Below are positions 46,041 to 60,306 of a stretch of DNA of 64,000 nt, piece after piece. The notes under the pieces were generated by a model. The model was not told the DNA's origin and did no database searches. It saw only the letters and a program-made list of their open reading frames with translations. The DNA is from Linum tenue (Eukaryota > Streptophyta > Magnoliopsida > Malpighiales > Linaceae): contig CAMGYJ010000011.1 of assembly GCA_946122785.1 (NCBI GenBank), forward strand, positions 54,858,449 through 54,922,448. The letters are read 5' to 3'. Positions within the stretch are counted from its first letter, which is position 1. Each line of letters opens with the position of its first letter. A program made the translations under genes and the position numbers.

Positions 46041-46241
46041 AAATAAATTTAAATAATTTATTAATTTAATTAAAAAAAAACATCTACACAATCCCCCCAC
46101 CGACCCCATCTCCCATCCCGGCGTCCTTAGCTCCTACCAAATTTGATGATTGTTGGGAATGTTATTAATTGGTATTGCATAGATTAAGTAGTAGCATATC
46201 AGTATTGTGGCGCGTTACCAAGAATTGGTACCAAATCAAAC

Positions 46242-46601
46242 TAAGGTATCGTTTGCTTGTGGGATTTGGGTGATGGATTTGGTACCCAAATCCCAAGCAT
46301 AATGGAATTGGCACAAGTCCATTGTTTGCTAAGGGACACAAATCCGTGGGGCCCACGGATTTGGACCCATTTTTTAGATCCAAATCCGTGGACCCCACGG
46401 ATTTGCAAATCCCACATTTCATTTGGGATTTGATAATGGAAGGCAAAATGTGAACAAATCCATCATGAATCCATTACAAAAATAAACTACACAAACAATG
46501 TACTCTTCCAAATCCATAATGCAACAAATCCATCATAAATCCAAAGGTTTTGAAAACTCAAAACCCTCATTTTCAAATCCAACAAGCAAACGAGCCCTTA
46601 A
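46242..46601. mobile_element. PIF/Harbinger-like MITE with internal palindrome
   Basis: Element about 46245-46598 between TAA trinucleotides. Left end GGTATCGTTTGCTTG; inverse right end AGGGCTCGTTTGCTTG. Inside, AAATCCGTGGGGCCCACGGA and a second ATCCGTGGACCCCACGGAT copy form a strong hairpin. Confidence 0.6.
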
Positions 46602-46604
46602 GTA

Positions 46605-46800
46605 ATGTAGTTAAAAGCGAGTTTTTAAGTAGAAACGTTTTGGTGATTTAGAAGCGTAAAATCGTAAGTTTTTAAGTTTTAAAGCGGAGTTTTTAACTAT
46701 ATAAGTTATAAAAACTGAGATTTTGTGTAGAACCGTTTTAGTGACCTAGAAACGTAAAATCGTAAGTTTTTAAGTTTTAAAGCGCGATTTTAACTACATT
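46605..46800. repeat. Small inverted-repeat element with two ~90-bp units
   Basis: Ends GTAGTTAAAA / TTTTAACTAC. The interior repeats CGTAAAATCGTAAGTTTTTA, followed by AGTTTTAAAGCG, at about 46656 and 46752. Confidence 0.55.
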
Positions 46801-47060
46801 GAAACTCAGTAGTAGCGCACCAGCATAATGACGCTCAACCCTGGCTCAAATTGAGATTAAGTAGTAATGCACCAACATTGTGGCGTGGTAATCTCAGTAA
46901 TGCACCAGCATTGTGGCGTGCTAGCGATGACGTCCAAACTAAAATGAGACTAAGTAGTAGTGTTGCAGCACCAAATCCATAATACAACAAAATCCATCAT
47001 TAAATCCAAAAAATTTTAAAACTCAAAACCTTTATTTTCAAAACCTTTCATTTTTAGTTC
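46801..47060. repeat. Short degenerate tandem repeats
   Basis: Motif AAGTAGTAATGCACCAGCAT followed by TGTGGCG recurs three times (about 46805, 46858, 46898), with a relative at 46170 beyond the MITE. Confidence 0.5.
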
Positions 47061-47246
47061 ATGTTCTATTATATGATAGATGCTGCAGCAGCACCAAATT
47101 CTCTCTACCTTCCCAGTATTTTCGAAACAAACCGAGATACTTACTACGAACCACCTCTATCTGGTTCAAGCATGGACATGGAAGCCTTCCATCCACACTT
47201 CAGAAATTTGGGTTCATCAGTAAAATAGGATTGGATTGGTTCAGTT

Positions 47247-47488
47247 CTAGTCCAATAAGCCAGCCTTCTTGTAGCTCTCCACGGCGTCCACCAGAGTTTC
47301 CGGCAGTGAACGGTATCTCCAGCCTAGCTTCTGCAACTTGTCTGAGCTCATTTCTTTCTTCTGATGTACCTCTGTAAAGCTGCCAAAAATGTTATGTCAA
47401 CTATATTATTAGCCCGTTGAAAAGGAGAGGCCGATGAGCACACTCAAAATCAAGGCTTATAAAAAAGATAAAAAAATGTTTGTTGAGA

Positions 47489-47521
<33 letters not shown>

Positions 47522-49350
47522 ACCTTAATCTGGCGCCTTAGACCAACTCGGCCATCTCAACTTGTTGATGTTCGATGTGCTAATAATTTTTTAGTTACTT
47601 TGTTTCATGCATGGTTAGTCTGTATTGATACAAACCCGGTCTCCAAGAGGAACAAGCCTTATATCCTACTTATTATATTAGAATTATTATTAGTGTTAAG
47701 GTAGTAGTATTGAAGTTGCTATTAGGGTCTTCCCGTATTTCCTATAAATATGTAATTTGGATATTCAGTGAAAGACAATCACGAAACAAATTAGTAAAGT
47801 ATTTTTCTAAACCCTAGCCTCTCGTCTCTCTCTGTCTATCAAGGTTGCCGGTCATTCTACTTCTCTCCTTTTGTTCTTCCACAATTCTACTCGAATCTCT
47901 AATTCTATCTTATAAATCCCTAATAAGTCTCCAATTTTGATCTCTATTCCCAAATTCACAAGTGTCAAACCGACCCCAAGACCACTAGATCCACGGCTTC
48001 TAATAAATAAGAGTACATAAATATGAAATGGCTTACTTCTTAGGATAATTGTAGTTGGGATACTTTTCCTTCAACATATCAACTATGTCCTTGACATGCA
48101 TGGAATGCGAACTACATATGTATCTGCCTTGCGCATCAGGTTTCTCGTAAGCCAAAACCAGCGCTTCAGCTACATCCCGAACATCCACGACCAGAAAATG
48201 CCTATTATCGACCATGTCCTTCCCTTCTGCATACACCAGCAAATAGAGTTGATCATGAATGAGAAGATAGTAATATTGTTCCAGCTGCGGTAGCACAGCT
48301 AATACGAAGATCGAAACCCATAAACCAACTCTGTAAACAAGTCGTGCACAGGATAGCAATGGCCACTCGCTATACCTTTCAAAAGCTTGACGAGCAGCAA
48401 GGTGCTCGCGTTCACAGTAGACTGCAGAATGGGACCCAAGATGAGATTGGGGCAAACGGTTACAACATCAAGTCCAGCGGCTTTCCCATACTCCAATGCC
48501 TTACTCTCAGCTTCAGTCTTGGAAGCACAGTACCAATTCTGTAGTCAAGCAACGTGTTAAAATTAACATATAGGTTCCTATTAGAGTTGCAGATATAAAA
48601 GCATGTCTTCTATATCTCTCTTTCTGCCCATAAGAGAGTAGTAATAACCAGACCTCAGTAGCTCTGCAATGTTCAGCGTCGGACCAGCAAGACTCATCGA
48701 TGACCTGACTATCAGTCCAGGAAGGGTTCATTATAAGAGCAGCACCAGAGGACACAACCACAGCTCGCTTGACCTTGGTCTCGTTGCATGCTTTGAGGAC
48801 ATTCAGGGTTCCTGTCACTGCTGGCTCGATTAGGTCAACCTAAGAACAGAGCTTTGTGTGAGAAAGTCGCTTCCTTTTGTTTGTGGGGGGATTTGAATTG
48901 TAATCCACTGAAGAACCCAGAAGCAGGAAAGGGAGAAATAGGGAACTGGCCTGAGGGTTTGGCACAGAGGAAGAGGGAACAGGGCTGGCGACATGGAAAA
49001 CACCCGAGCAGCCTTGAATTGCAGAGACCAGAGATGGGTAATCCAGCAAATCGGCCTTCACGAGCTCCAGATTCGAGGATGCATTTGGGAGTTGCTTCAA
49101 GTGGGCATACTTTCCATCCACTATGATATTCAGTATTCACAAGTCACAATCGATCAAATTGAAGTAAATTCTAGCGAAGGAAGCTAACTACGAGTTAGAA
49201 TGAAGGTGATAGTTGGGGTTTTATGAACTTACAGGGATCTCTGACGGTGCCACGGACTAGATAGTTCTTGGAGAGGAGAAGATGAACAACCCAGGAGCCC
49301 AAGAAACCTCCGGCGCCGGTGACGCACACAGGTCCCTTCGCCGACGACAT
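47247..49350 (-). CDS. CCR-like NAD(P)H-dependent reductase, copy 2
   Basis: Paralogue of the gene at 15437. Exons 1-5 have identical lengths: 49350-49233, 49120-48951, 48839-48654, 48538-48376, 48226-48037. TGAGGFLG is at residues 11-18; the catalytic motif is NWYCASK (YxxxK). Intron 2 is GC-AG, as in copy 1. Intron 5 (655 bp) holds a tRNA-Leu. If exon 6 starts at 47381, as in copy 1, a 2-base insertion (GACACAAG instead of GAGAAG type) leads to TAG at 47324-47326, giving 294 residues and losing the last 30 conserved residues. If splicing uses TTTACAG| eight bases further, exon 6 is 47373-47247, the frame is restored and the protein is 317 residues, ending SYKKAGLLD. Start MSSAKG at 49350 by homology; an in-frame ATG at 49407 is possible. 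Confidence 0.87.
47481..47561 (-). tRNA. tRNA-Leu (anticodon AAG), inside intron 5 of CCR-like 2
   Basis: Minus strand. Acceptor stem GTTGAGA/TCTCAAC, D-arm TGGCCGAGTTGGTCTAAGGC, anticodon arm CCAGA-TTAAGGT-TCTGG with AAG, a long variable arm typical of class II tRNA-Leu, and T-arm GTGGGTTCAAATCCCAC. The discriminator is A, and a T-run follows about three bases later as a Pol III terminator. It has the same strand as the host gene. A decayed copy occupies the same intron of the paralogue. Confidence 0.95.
47570..48036. repeat. Possible LTR-type relic enlarging intron 5
   Basis: This intron is 655 bp against 155 bp in copy 1. The extra sequence contains CCTATAAATATG, then AAACCCTAGCCTCTCGTCTC, like the TATA/R region of a copia LTR. 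No matching ends found. Confidence 0.3.
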
Positions 49351-49871
49351 GAGATCGTTGAGACTCGGAGAGTGTGAGAAGGAGGGAAAGGCGAGGTTCT
49401 TGTCCAAATCTTACTGTTGCTTTTTAAAACCCATTTTTTGGAAGCTGCCATTAGAGCTGCTTGGTGGGGACTTGGCACCAACTGCTGTAGTGTCTCGAAT
49501 CATCCGCCATCTCCAAGTGGCAGCAAGGCAAAGCCCTTGATGCCGAGTCGCAAGAGTGGACGTGGGTCGGTGCAAAGCCGGTGCTTTATCCTTTTGTGTG
49601 GGTCGAGGACAAATTGGTTTTTGATACTACTGGACGAAGTGGGAATTCAGCACGGTTGATGTCAAGGCATGATTTTGATTGCTGATTTCCTGCTTGATAT
49701 TGTTGGCTTACAGTTTATGGTGATTATTGTAAAGCTACCACATGAAGCATTCAGTTGCTACAGGGAATCAAATGATGTTCTTCATTATTCTCATTATATA
49801 ACCGCGGTATTATTCAGTTGAAACATCCAAGAAAGTGACAACATGTGTATTATTTTTTTTTCTGCAACTAT
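49351..49871. other. Promoter region of CCR-like 2 and 3' flank of AAE18
   Basis: 520 bp between two minus-strand genes. No further exon. The part near 49870 should carry the AAE18 3' UTR. Confidence 0.5.
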
Positions 49872-52800
49872 CTACAACTTGCTTAGTCCATGCAGTTCCC
49901 GCCTGATTTGATCCCTCAGAACTCGCCTCAGCAACTTGTTCGAAGCAGTCCGGGGAAACTCTGCGACGATCTTAACATGTCCAACCTGCAACTCGATCGC
50001 GCATGAAAATCCCCACACCCTTAAGTCATGTAACATGACCAACGTGCAACTCGATCGAACATAATAAACTGGGGATGAGAGTATAAGAGGGGCAAACCTT
50101 GAAGAGTGGGTTGAGGTTGGTCTGGATGGCTTTTGAGAGCTTCACTCTCAACTTGTCACTTTCCCCATTAAACCCATTCTTCAGCACCACAAAGATCACC
50201 AACACTTCTGGGCCACCTCCCGGTGGTGCCACGCTCACTGCAGCGGTCTCCAGGATGCCTTCGTCAGCTCGATCACACACACGCTCGATCTCCACCGAGC
50301 TCGTCTGCAATGTCGATGACAAATCATATTAAGAGTGAGATCCGAAAAACCAGATTGGTTATTGTATATATGCAAATGTATTACCTTAATCCCACCAAGG
50401 TTCATGGTGTCGTCTGCCCTGCCCTGCACAATGAAGTAGCCTCCAACAGTCCTCTTCAGGATGTCTCCATGTCTCCTTAGTTGCTGTCAGAGTAAAAGAA
50501 ATACACACAATGAGTGGCTGCCAGCATAACAAAGCTTCAGTTAACAGATTGGAAGGCATAAGTATGCGAAGAACCATATCATCGTCATAACGTACCATTC
50601 CCTTGACAATCGGCATTCCCTTGAAGTATACCTCATCATGATCAGCATTGAGCAGTCGATCAGATGCACCTAGGTACACGGGGTACAAACCCACTTCACC
50701 TACGCAAGGTTGATCACCTGGCTGCACGTTTGGATGGAAAGATCTATTACACACAAATATACAGGGGATGAAATATCTTAGACTGCTCTAATTAGCTCAC
50801 TCTTTCACCTTCTGAAAGAGAAACATGGCCCATACTCCTTCATAGACCAAAGTAGCAAACCAATAGTAGAGTGTGTTTTATATCCGGGTATTCCGTCATT
50901 GTACTTACATATGGAATCCCTTCCTCATCAAGGATAACAAGTCCTGTTGTCATCGACGCCGTGCTAAATGCTCCGAAAGCCTGTGGCTGTAGCACACTGC
51001 CTTGGATATAGGATGAAGCAAGTTCAGTGCCTCCACAGCATTCGATAATGGGATTGTAGTATGATTTCGAAGAGAGCCAAAGATCGTCATCAACATTTGA
51101 AGTTTCTCCCGTGGAACAAAAGGACCTGCAATTAATTTACTATGTTTCTTAGAGGACCTTCTCCCTAAAATCCATTTGTGCTTTCAACAGACTAGGTAGG
51201 GATATCAGCAACTTTACGAAGTACTATTCCACTTAACGATAGTTAACCAACTATATCTCTAAAATTTTGCATATGTGCAAGTAGACACATTCGAGCAACT
51301 GCTGCTAAGATTAAACAATTCTCCTGAACTACTAGGATTAAGCAATTGCTAAAAACATTAGAGAAACGCAGCAAAACTTGGATTATCAATATTCTAAGGG
51401 ATTACCTTATTCGTGTCCAGTCTAACCCTTCCATGCAGTTGGAGTTTTTCCAAGTTTTCACTAAGCTTGGAACAGTTCCTAAGACAGTAACACCAGCATC
51501 CTGGCAAAACGTGATCAAAGAATGCACCATAGCTCTGACTTTGAACATGATCTGTTACTTTGAAATAATAGATATTACATCTTGCTTTGTAGCAGAAATT
51601 TGTTTACCTGAACAAATTTCCCGAAGTCGCGGCCAAGGGGAGATCCATGGAAGAGAGCAAGAGTTGCACCAGTTAAGAAGCAAGAATAGAGCAAAATAGG
51701 TCCCATGACCCAACCCAAATTTGTAGGCCAGCAGTAGACATCACCAACTCGAATATCAACGTGAGCCCAAGCATCGCTGCTGCATCGAATTGGTGAAAGG
51801 TGTGTCCATACAATTGCTTTAGGGTCTCCTGAAGTACACACAAATGAAATGAGTTTGATCATAGCATATGTTTGCAAGTGAAGTGGAAAAAATGTGAATA
51901 ATTTCTCCACCTGTAGTCCCAGATGAAAACAGAATGTTCGTCATCGAATCAGCTGGTTGATAAACAGGAGAGTAAACATTGGGTCTGCCAGGAAGTATAA
52001 TTTGTTACAACACAGGTATAAAAACTAACTTTAGCACTTACAGCAATCTGAAGCGACATTCTACCTTTCAAGGTGGTTGGCTCTGGAAAGAAACTTTTTC
52101 CATGAAAGATCCTGCTTTTGCAACTGAATGCCTACGTCATTACCCACCGCAGGCAACACAATCGCTTTATGAGGCCTAGCTTCACTAACCCGACTTCAAT
52201 CATGCGTAAAGAAGAAAGTAACAAGTCTGTCAGCAAAATGCTGTTGGGTAGAAATTAATGAGTATAAGCATGGAGTATCTAACTACTAAACATGTCCTTA
52301 ACTCTGCTTTCATGTCTAGTACAAAAGTAACAATAAAATAGAATACACAACCCGATAAGTTGACCAAGAAAAGTAATTACTTCTACTACAACACTACTAC
52401 GGACAACAGTAGTCACCTGTACAAGGGAACCTTCCGACCTCCTCTGAGAATGAAGTCCTGAACAAAGACAGAACCATACAGAACTACGTGAGAAAGGGTT
52501 CAGTTGAAAAAGTATATGCAAATGAAACAAAAGTCCGGTTGTAACTCCAAATCTAAGACAATCTTAATTCCTGAAAGCTGACTTGCATATTTCCGCTGAG
52601 ATAATAGGAACTTGATATTTGGATGCATTAGAAGAACAAAAGCTCAAACCTTTTGCCATTATTGTCATTAAACCTTAACCAACATGGAAAATGAGAAACC
52701 ACCAAAGGGAAGGTAACCTGTGTGAAGATGCCCTTGGCATTGGAGATGCGCAAACGAGTTGCAATTTCCTTCGGAGCAAAGCTGTCGGCTATTGATACCA

Positions 52801-53990
52801 CAACGTAACCTGCAAATACAATGGCCAAATAGATGATAACAGAATGAACTGTCATAGGCATGTCGATGGCAATAGTGTCCCCCTTCACAAATGTTGTGTC
52901 TAGAGCATTAGCAACCAACCTGTACATCACATTGAAAAAGAGAAACCATCCATGAAGAATATCCCATTTCGTTGGACATAAATCCAGCAAGTGACAGACC
53001 AAAGTGACAAGAACCATTACATTACTTGTTGTCGGAGCTCTTTCAACGTCATTTTGTTCACCACAGAGGAATCAATTTCATCCCTCCATACAATTGCTAC
53101 ACTATCGTCATTTTTCAAGGGACGAATCCCAGGCTGCAAACAGCAATCAGCAATATTCATAACTGCACCGGGCAGCCATGTTCCACCAGGTTTTGATTTG
53201 TCACTAGTGTCAAGAATGCACTTTGGCTTTTCATGAAAAGACACCGAAAGCTCTTCTAGAACGATTGCCCAATAAGCCTGGAAACACCAATTCCAGAAAG
53301 AAAATAGTTGCATTCAGTAAAGATAGGCAGGACTGGTGGGAGACTGGTACACATATGAAGTCATACCTCAGGGTTTATGACACTAAACTTCTGGAATAGG
53401 TCAAAACTTGTAAGGGGGTCCTTGTAAGAAGCCCCTAAAAACTTCGGTCCATGAGTTTCCATTGCAAGTCCCAAGCTTGTACGGGTTGACTCATCCCTAC
53501 CATTAAAATCATTGGTTGAACCCATTGAGAAGAGAAGCTTATCCTAATTGCAGATATTAACTAAACTATCCATAGAACAACAGAACCCATTTTTCTTAAC
53601 TGTGAAAAACAAGAACGAAAGACCAGTAAAGCAAAACCATTAACCAGATTGGGGCGAAAATGAAACACACAGGAATAGAAGAAGAAGGGAAACTTACTGA
53701 GAAGGAAACCAGTAAGGAGGAGGTCCACGAACGGAGGAATCCCAATTGGAGTAAACAGAGTAGTAAACCAGCTGGTGGAGCTTATGAGGGTGACATGGCT
53801 GGAGAACCCTCTCGCCCACCACCTTCCGCCACACTTCTGTCGGGTCAGCAGGTTCAGAGCTCGACCCATTTGCCAAAAAGATTGCATTTTTTAGCAGGTG
53901 ATGGAATCTCCTAGCATCCTCGACGGAAAGGCCTGCCCTGACAATGTCATGGACCCCAATTTCACTAACCCCTTTCTTGTTGATCTCCAT
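49872..53990 (-). CDS. AAE18: Acyl-activating enzyme 18-like (peroxisomal AMP-binding ligase)
   Basis: Plant acyl-activating enzyme of the AAE17/AAE18 group. These ATP-dependent ligases activate carboxylic acids; Arabidopsis AAE18 is linked to peroxisomal use of the auxin precursor 2,4-DB. Fourteen exons: 53990-53698, 53496-53367, 53277-53021, 52919-52718, 52457-52417, 52193-52065, 51984-51911, 51828-51608, 51500-51406, 51125-50909, 50721-50596, 50483-50385, 50304-50098, 49985-49872. The joined frame is open, 734 residues. The AMP-binding P-loop [18 protein letters not shown] is split across the exon 7/8 junction; [14 protein letters not shown] follows, then the C-terminal adenylate domain ([28 protein letters not shown]). 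The protein ends SKL, a peroxisomal PTS1. MEINKKG at 53990 is the likely start; an in-frame ATG at 54152 would add 54 residues. All introns GT-AG. Confidence 0.93.
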
Positions 53991-54152
53991 TTCCACAACT
54001 GCTTTTGGAATCCGTCTCTGGTTTCCGCTGGGCTTGTTGTTAATTTGGGGAAGGTTGAAGCTTTGATGGTAGCAGAGAACGGTAGCGGGAAGAGAAGGCT
54101 GGTAGGTAGTAGAAGGAATGGACGTTGAGCCACGTGGGTTCCGTGGGCTCAT

Positions 54153-54529
54153 GTTATGTTACTTGCAAGCTACAGCTATAAATTCGGTCTTAAAACCGGT
54201 TAAAAATCCCCTCCACCGATTGCGCAAGTCTTTTGAGATACTTCAAGTTTACTTGTTTTGCTAGGTCCCGACTTCTCCTCTATGATCTTCCCATTAGTTC
54301 ATACATGAGCGATAGATGTTGGAGGTGTGGGATCCTTGAGCATTTCCTTCTCGATGGTTTAGGCCATAAGGTAGAGGAACAAAGTACATTGGACAAAGTT
54401 GAATTTTGCATCCACTTCAAGAAGTATCACTTTATTCAGTCACAACGAGCAAAGTGGTAACCATGAACAAACTGTGTATATATGCAACAACAAACAACAG
54501 AACTACTTGAAGGGCTATTTCTCAGATGA
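54153..54529. other. Spacer: AAE18 5' flank and COP10 3' UTR
   Basis: About 380 bp with no exon recognised; both flanking genes run on the minus strand. Confidence 0.45.
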
Positions 54530-55822
54530 TCACTTGGCAAATCTCCGAGTCCACTCTGCAGCCAGCTCGTCATGCTTTGCCCTATCCGCCAGATACAAGT
54601 GTGCAATGCCAGGAATTTGAGGATTATCTGCAGAAAACAAACCACAGAAACAAACCACGGGGTCCAAACGCTTGATCAAATGTTCAGTTTTGAATGGTTC
54701 AGGCCAGCATCATTATACAAGAACCCAGAAAGTAGGTAATGGGAGAGAATTACAAGGATCAGGGTTGGTGAAAATTGATCTCACTGCAAGTAACACTTTA
54801 GTGATGGTGAGAGCTGGACTCCAGCTATCTTTCAAGATGTCCATACTTAGATTGCCAGCAGAATCGACATTACAATGGTAAATCCTGGTTTTGAATGCCA
54901 CCTGAAAAGAAAGAAACCGATGAGGCATTTCTCCAATAGTTAAAGCCACATGAAATGTTAAAGCTTTTCAGCTCTTTGTTTACCAACAGAAATGTTAACA
55001 TGTTGTTCCAAGTACAAATGAGCTGAACTGGAAAAAGTTCCTACCTTTGGCGGTTTGAACGGGTAGTCGCTTGGAAATATTATGTCAAGAAAAAATATAC
55101 CACCTTGATAGGGTGTTCCTACAGTATTGAGTCAAAGAAGGTCATAAGAATCGGTTTGGTAGAGCATTAACCGCGTTCAATTGGTAGTACCTAGATCCTT
55201 AAATGAACTACAATCGGCAGAAAACCAGAAAATCACCACTTCACGAAATGAAAGTATGACACAAAAGCAGTTTCTGCTCAATAACCATATGTAGCCTGCA
55301 GTAAACCCAACTCAGCAGAACATACATCAAAGTGATCAAACGCTCTAGTTTATGAAACTTAGTAGTTGTAAGAAGGATCAGAGCTAAAGAAAATTGTCAG
55401 CTTTATCATACCGGTGTAAATCTAAACAAGCTATATACATAATCTGGAACAATTGAACTCGAACATTGGAGCCATGCCCAAGATAAACACGTTAATCATG
55501 GGGGAAAGGGGAACAATTGACATAAATTGACTAGCTGCAGAGAGTTGCTCAATGACAGGAGGCAGGAAGAAATGGTAAAAGAGGAAGGAAAACCTGAAGG
55601 GCCAATAATGGTGGAGACCCAATGGTAGAGATTGTCGCCTTTGGGCCCTGCAGAGCAATCAGGCGGCGGATCCATGCTGAACTCCGTTATCTCTCTCTGT
55701 ATCCTCTTCCCCGACGTCGACACTGATGTGGGCGACACCCATGAATTATTCGCCGTCGCCGATGATGGTCCGCCGCCGCCGCTTCCCTGCGCAGAGACAT
55801 CACGGCCAGAAATCCTATACAT
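54530..55822 (-). CDS. COP10: COP10, ubiquitin-conjugating enzyme variant without catalytic Cys
   Basis: E2-like (UEV) protein. In Arabidopsis COP10 forms the CDD complex with DDB1 and DET1, enhances E2 activity and represses photomorphogenesis in the nucleus. Four exons: 55822-55594, 55118-55045, 54901-54754, 54627-54530; 182 residues, the same length as Arabidopsis COP10. The UBC fold is clear: [27 protein letters not shown], then [20 protein letters not shown]. Where active E2s have HPN...CLDIL this protein has [16 protein letters not shown], with Ser120 at the catalytic Cys position, as in COP10. The N-terminus is Gly/Ser-rich. It is arranged head-to-head with the SR-protein gene at 56.3 kb. 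A possible in-frame upstream exon at 56269-56046 is discussed in the findings. Confidence 0.95.
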
Positions 55823-56341
55823 GCTTCGGACCAACAAGCAATTTCGCGTGGAATTCGAGGTACTGCTAGCAGCAAAGGAAAATTACAACTGAACTGAGAA
55901 CTCCCTGGCAAACATTTTCAACTTGTAGCACCTTCAACCCGGAGAAATCAGTGAGGAATGCCCATCCGAGTGAAGTTCGAACTAGGGCTCCTCTCTTTTC
56001 TTGCCCAGAAAATGGTTTCCCACCCAATAAAAGAGAAAACTTTACAAATTCTCCCTCTCGGCTTTGTCTTTTTCCGCAGCTGCCGCCGAATCCCACTTGC
56101 TCTTCGCCGGGCTCTCTGGCTCCGGCTTAACAACAGGGGATAACCGGCGCCGTTTCAGGATAGGGTTGCCGCTGGGGAAGGGCAAAGCATTGGGTCGAGC
56201 TGAAACGGCGTCGTACAAGGGCCGCGAAGGTAAATTAGGACATCTCGAAATATCAGAACCGAGCAGCAAGGGTTTCTTCTCAAGTGTTGTAATTTAAGTG
56301 TGCGGCGACAGAGCACAAACCCATCCAGAGCCTGGGCACGT

Positions 56342-56373
<32 letters not shown>

Positions 56374-57446
56374 GCAGTAGGGTTAATGTGGTGAGGTTTC
56401 CTTGGCCGCAAGCTGAGAGAAAGAAAGAGAGGCAACGCGGGCTCGACGGAAGGGAGTAAGGTTAACGTATATTGGAGATTCGCTACTGATTTTGCCGACG
56501 GAAGCGAGCTGACATTCGACGGGAAGAAGGGAAGAGATACCAGTTAACGGAAGAGAGAGAGCGGTGACGCACGGAGGGTTCGACGAGCAGAAATCAGAAG
56601 GGGTGAAGATCGAGGAGCGCGCAAGATTTCAGCTTTCAGATTCTTGACGCCGGAATTTGAGTTGGTAATTTTCTCACCCTTTTTATTTCGAGTCTAGAGT
56701 GGGTTTGTTTGTGATTCGGCAATGCCTTCACGCAGGATTTCTCCCGAGTTGTATGGAGATGTGCGGGCCAGGCTTCTCCCCCGTGCTTGAGATGCTCGGG
56801 GCTCAAAGCCAGGAGTTTTTCTTTTCTTCCTGTGAAGTTGTGAACTTTTAGGGTTTGCCCGCCTGGGGAGTTTGTTTTGAGTAGTGAAAGGGAATGGTTT
56901 AGATTTTGGTGGTGGTTGAAATTGAAAATTAGGCTAGTTACCTCTGAGAATTAGAATTTGGTATCTAATCGATAGACATGTTTGTGAATCTGTTGGTGGT
57001 TGCAAGTTGCTGTTTCGTGTTGCTTGAGTAAAACTGCTCAAAAGTTGTCCTCGTTTTCTTTCCTTGTGATGTGATCTACTGGGGATTGACTGCCTGCCTG
57101 CTGTATCTTCCCCTCACATGTTTGATATGTGTTGATCATCTGGTCTTAACCAGTGGAGAGACTACCTTCCTGTTGTAAGGATGTGGTTCTTCTGCTACTT
57201 AGAGTGGAACTGGATTTCCACTTGCTTATCCAGTGTTTTATTTTTTAGATAGGTTAGGGAGTAGTGGCTCCCTGGCTTTTAATTTGTTTTGTGATTGTTA
57301 AGTGGGGAGCAAGAGTGGATAAACACATTTAGTTTAGGATTCAATTGGTACAATATCACCATGAATGTCTGTGAGGGTTGATATCGCAGGTTTTGTTATG
57401 CTAACCTTGGCGTCTGTTGGAAATTTTCAGGTAAAAGCTTTGTGAA
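55823..57446. promoter_or_regulatory. Shared divergent promoter/leader region of COP10 and the SR gene
   Basis: Head-to-head spacing. The SR gene leader begins near 56290-56340, passes a (GA)n run (about 56343-56370) and has a 5' UTR intron at 56665-57430 (TTG|GTAATT...TTCAG). On the COP10 side a leader intron 56045-55863 is possible. A long GA/CT tract in a leader is common in plant housekeeping genes. Confidence 0.55.
56343..56370. repeat. (GA)n microsatellite
   Basis: About 14 GA units in the SR-gene leader. Confidence 0.9.
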
Positions 57447-59824
<2,378 letters not shown>

Positions 59825-60306
59825 TTCTTCAGCCTGGATGGAGAGTTGTTATTCATGTTCGTTTTATTTCTTCTTCTAAAACGGTCACCGAGTTGTCCTG
59901 CAGCGTATTAGCGGATTTGGTATGTGATGTAGGTTGCAATATGCTTGCTTCTGCTTTTCTTTTGTCTTTGATTCGGAAACCTGTAGCATGGTTGAGCTGC
60001 TGCAACTTGAAGTTCTGTTGTTTTTCATCAGACCAAGGTACTTGAACATAATGTTCTGTTTTGTACTTGAACATAATGTTCTGTTTTGTTTTTGGCTACC
60101 ATTGATCACTAGCTGGCGTGACTTATTGTGCTGTTTTCATGAACGTTACATATCTGGAAACTGGTATCATTAGCCTTTTCTGTTTGAGCTCTAGTATGGC
60201 TTCACAATCGACACCGATTGTACCATCTTATTCGGAAGAAAAGGGAGGGCGAGAGTTGCCCTTTGAAAGTACACTCTTCAGACATCAATGACTGGAAACG
60301 CTAGGC

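Noticed and set aside
47480..47704. Plus-strand 74-codon frame overlapping the tRNA
   Set aside because: It is the reverse complement of the tRNA-Leu gene plus intron sequence.
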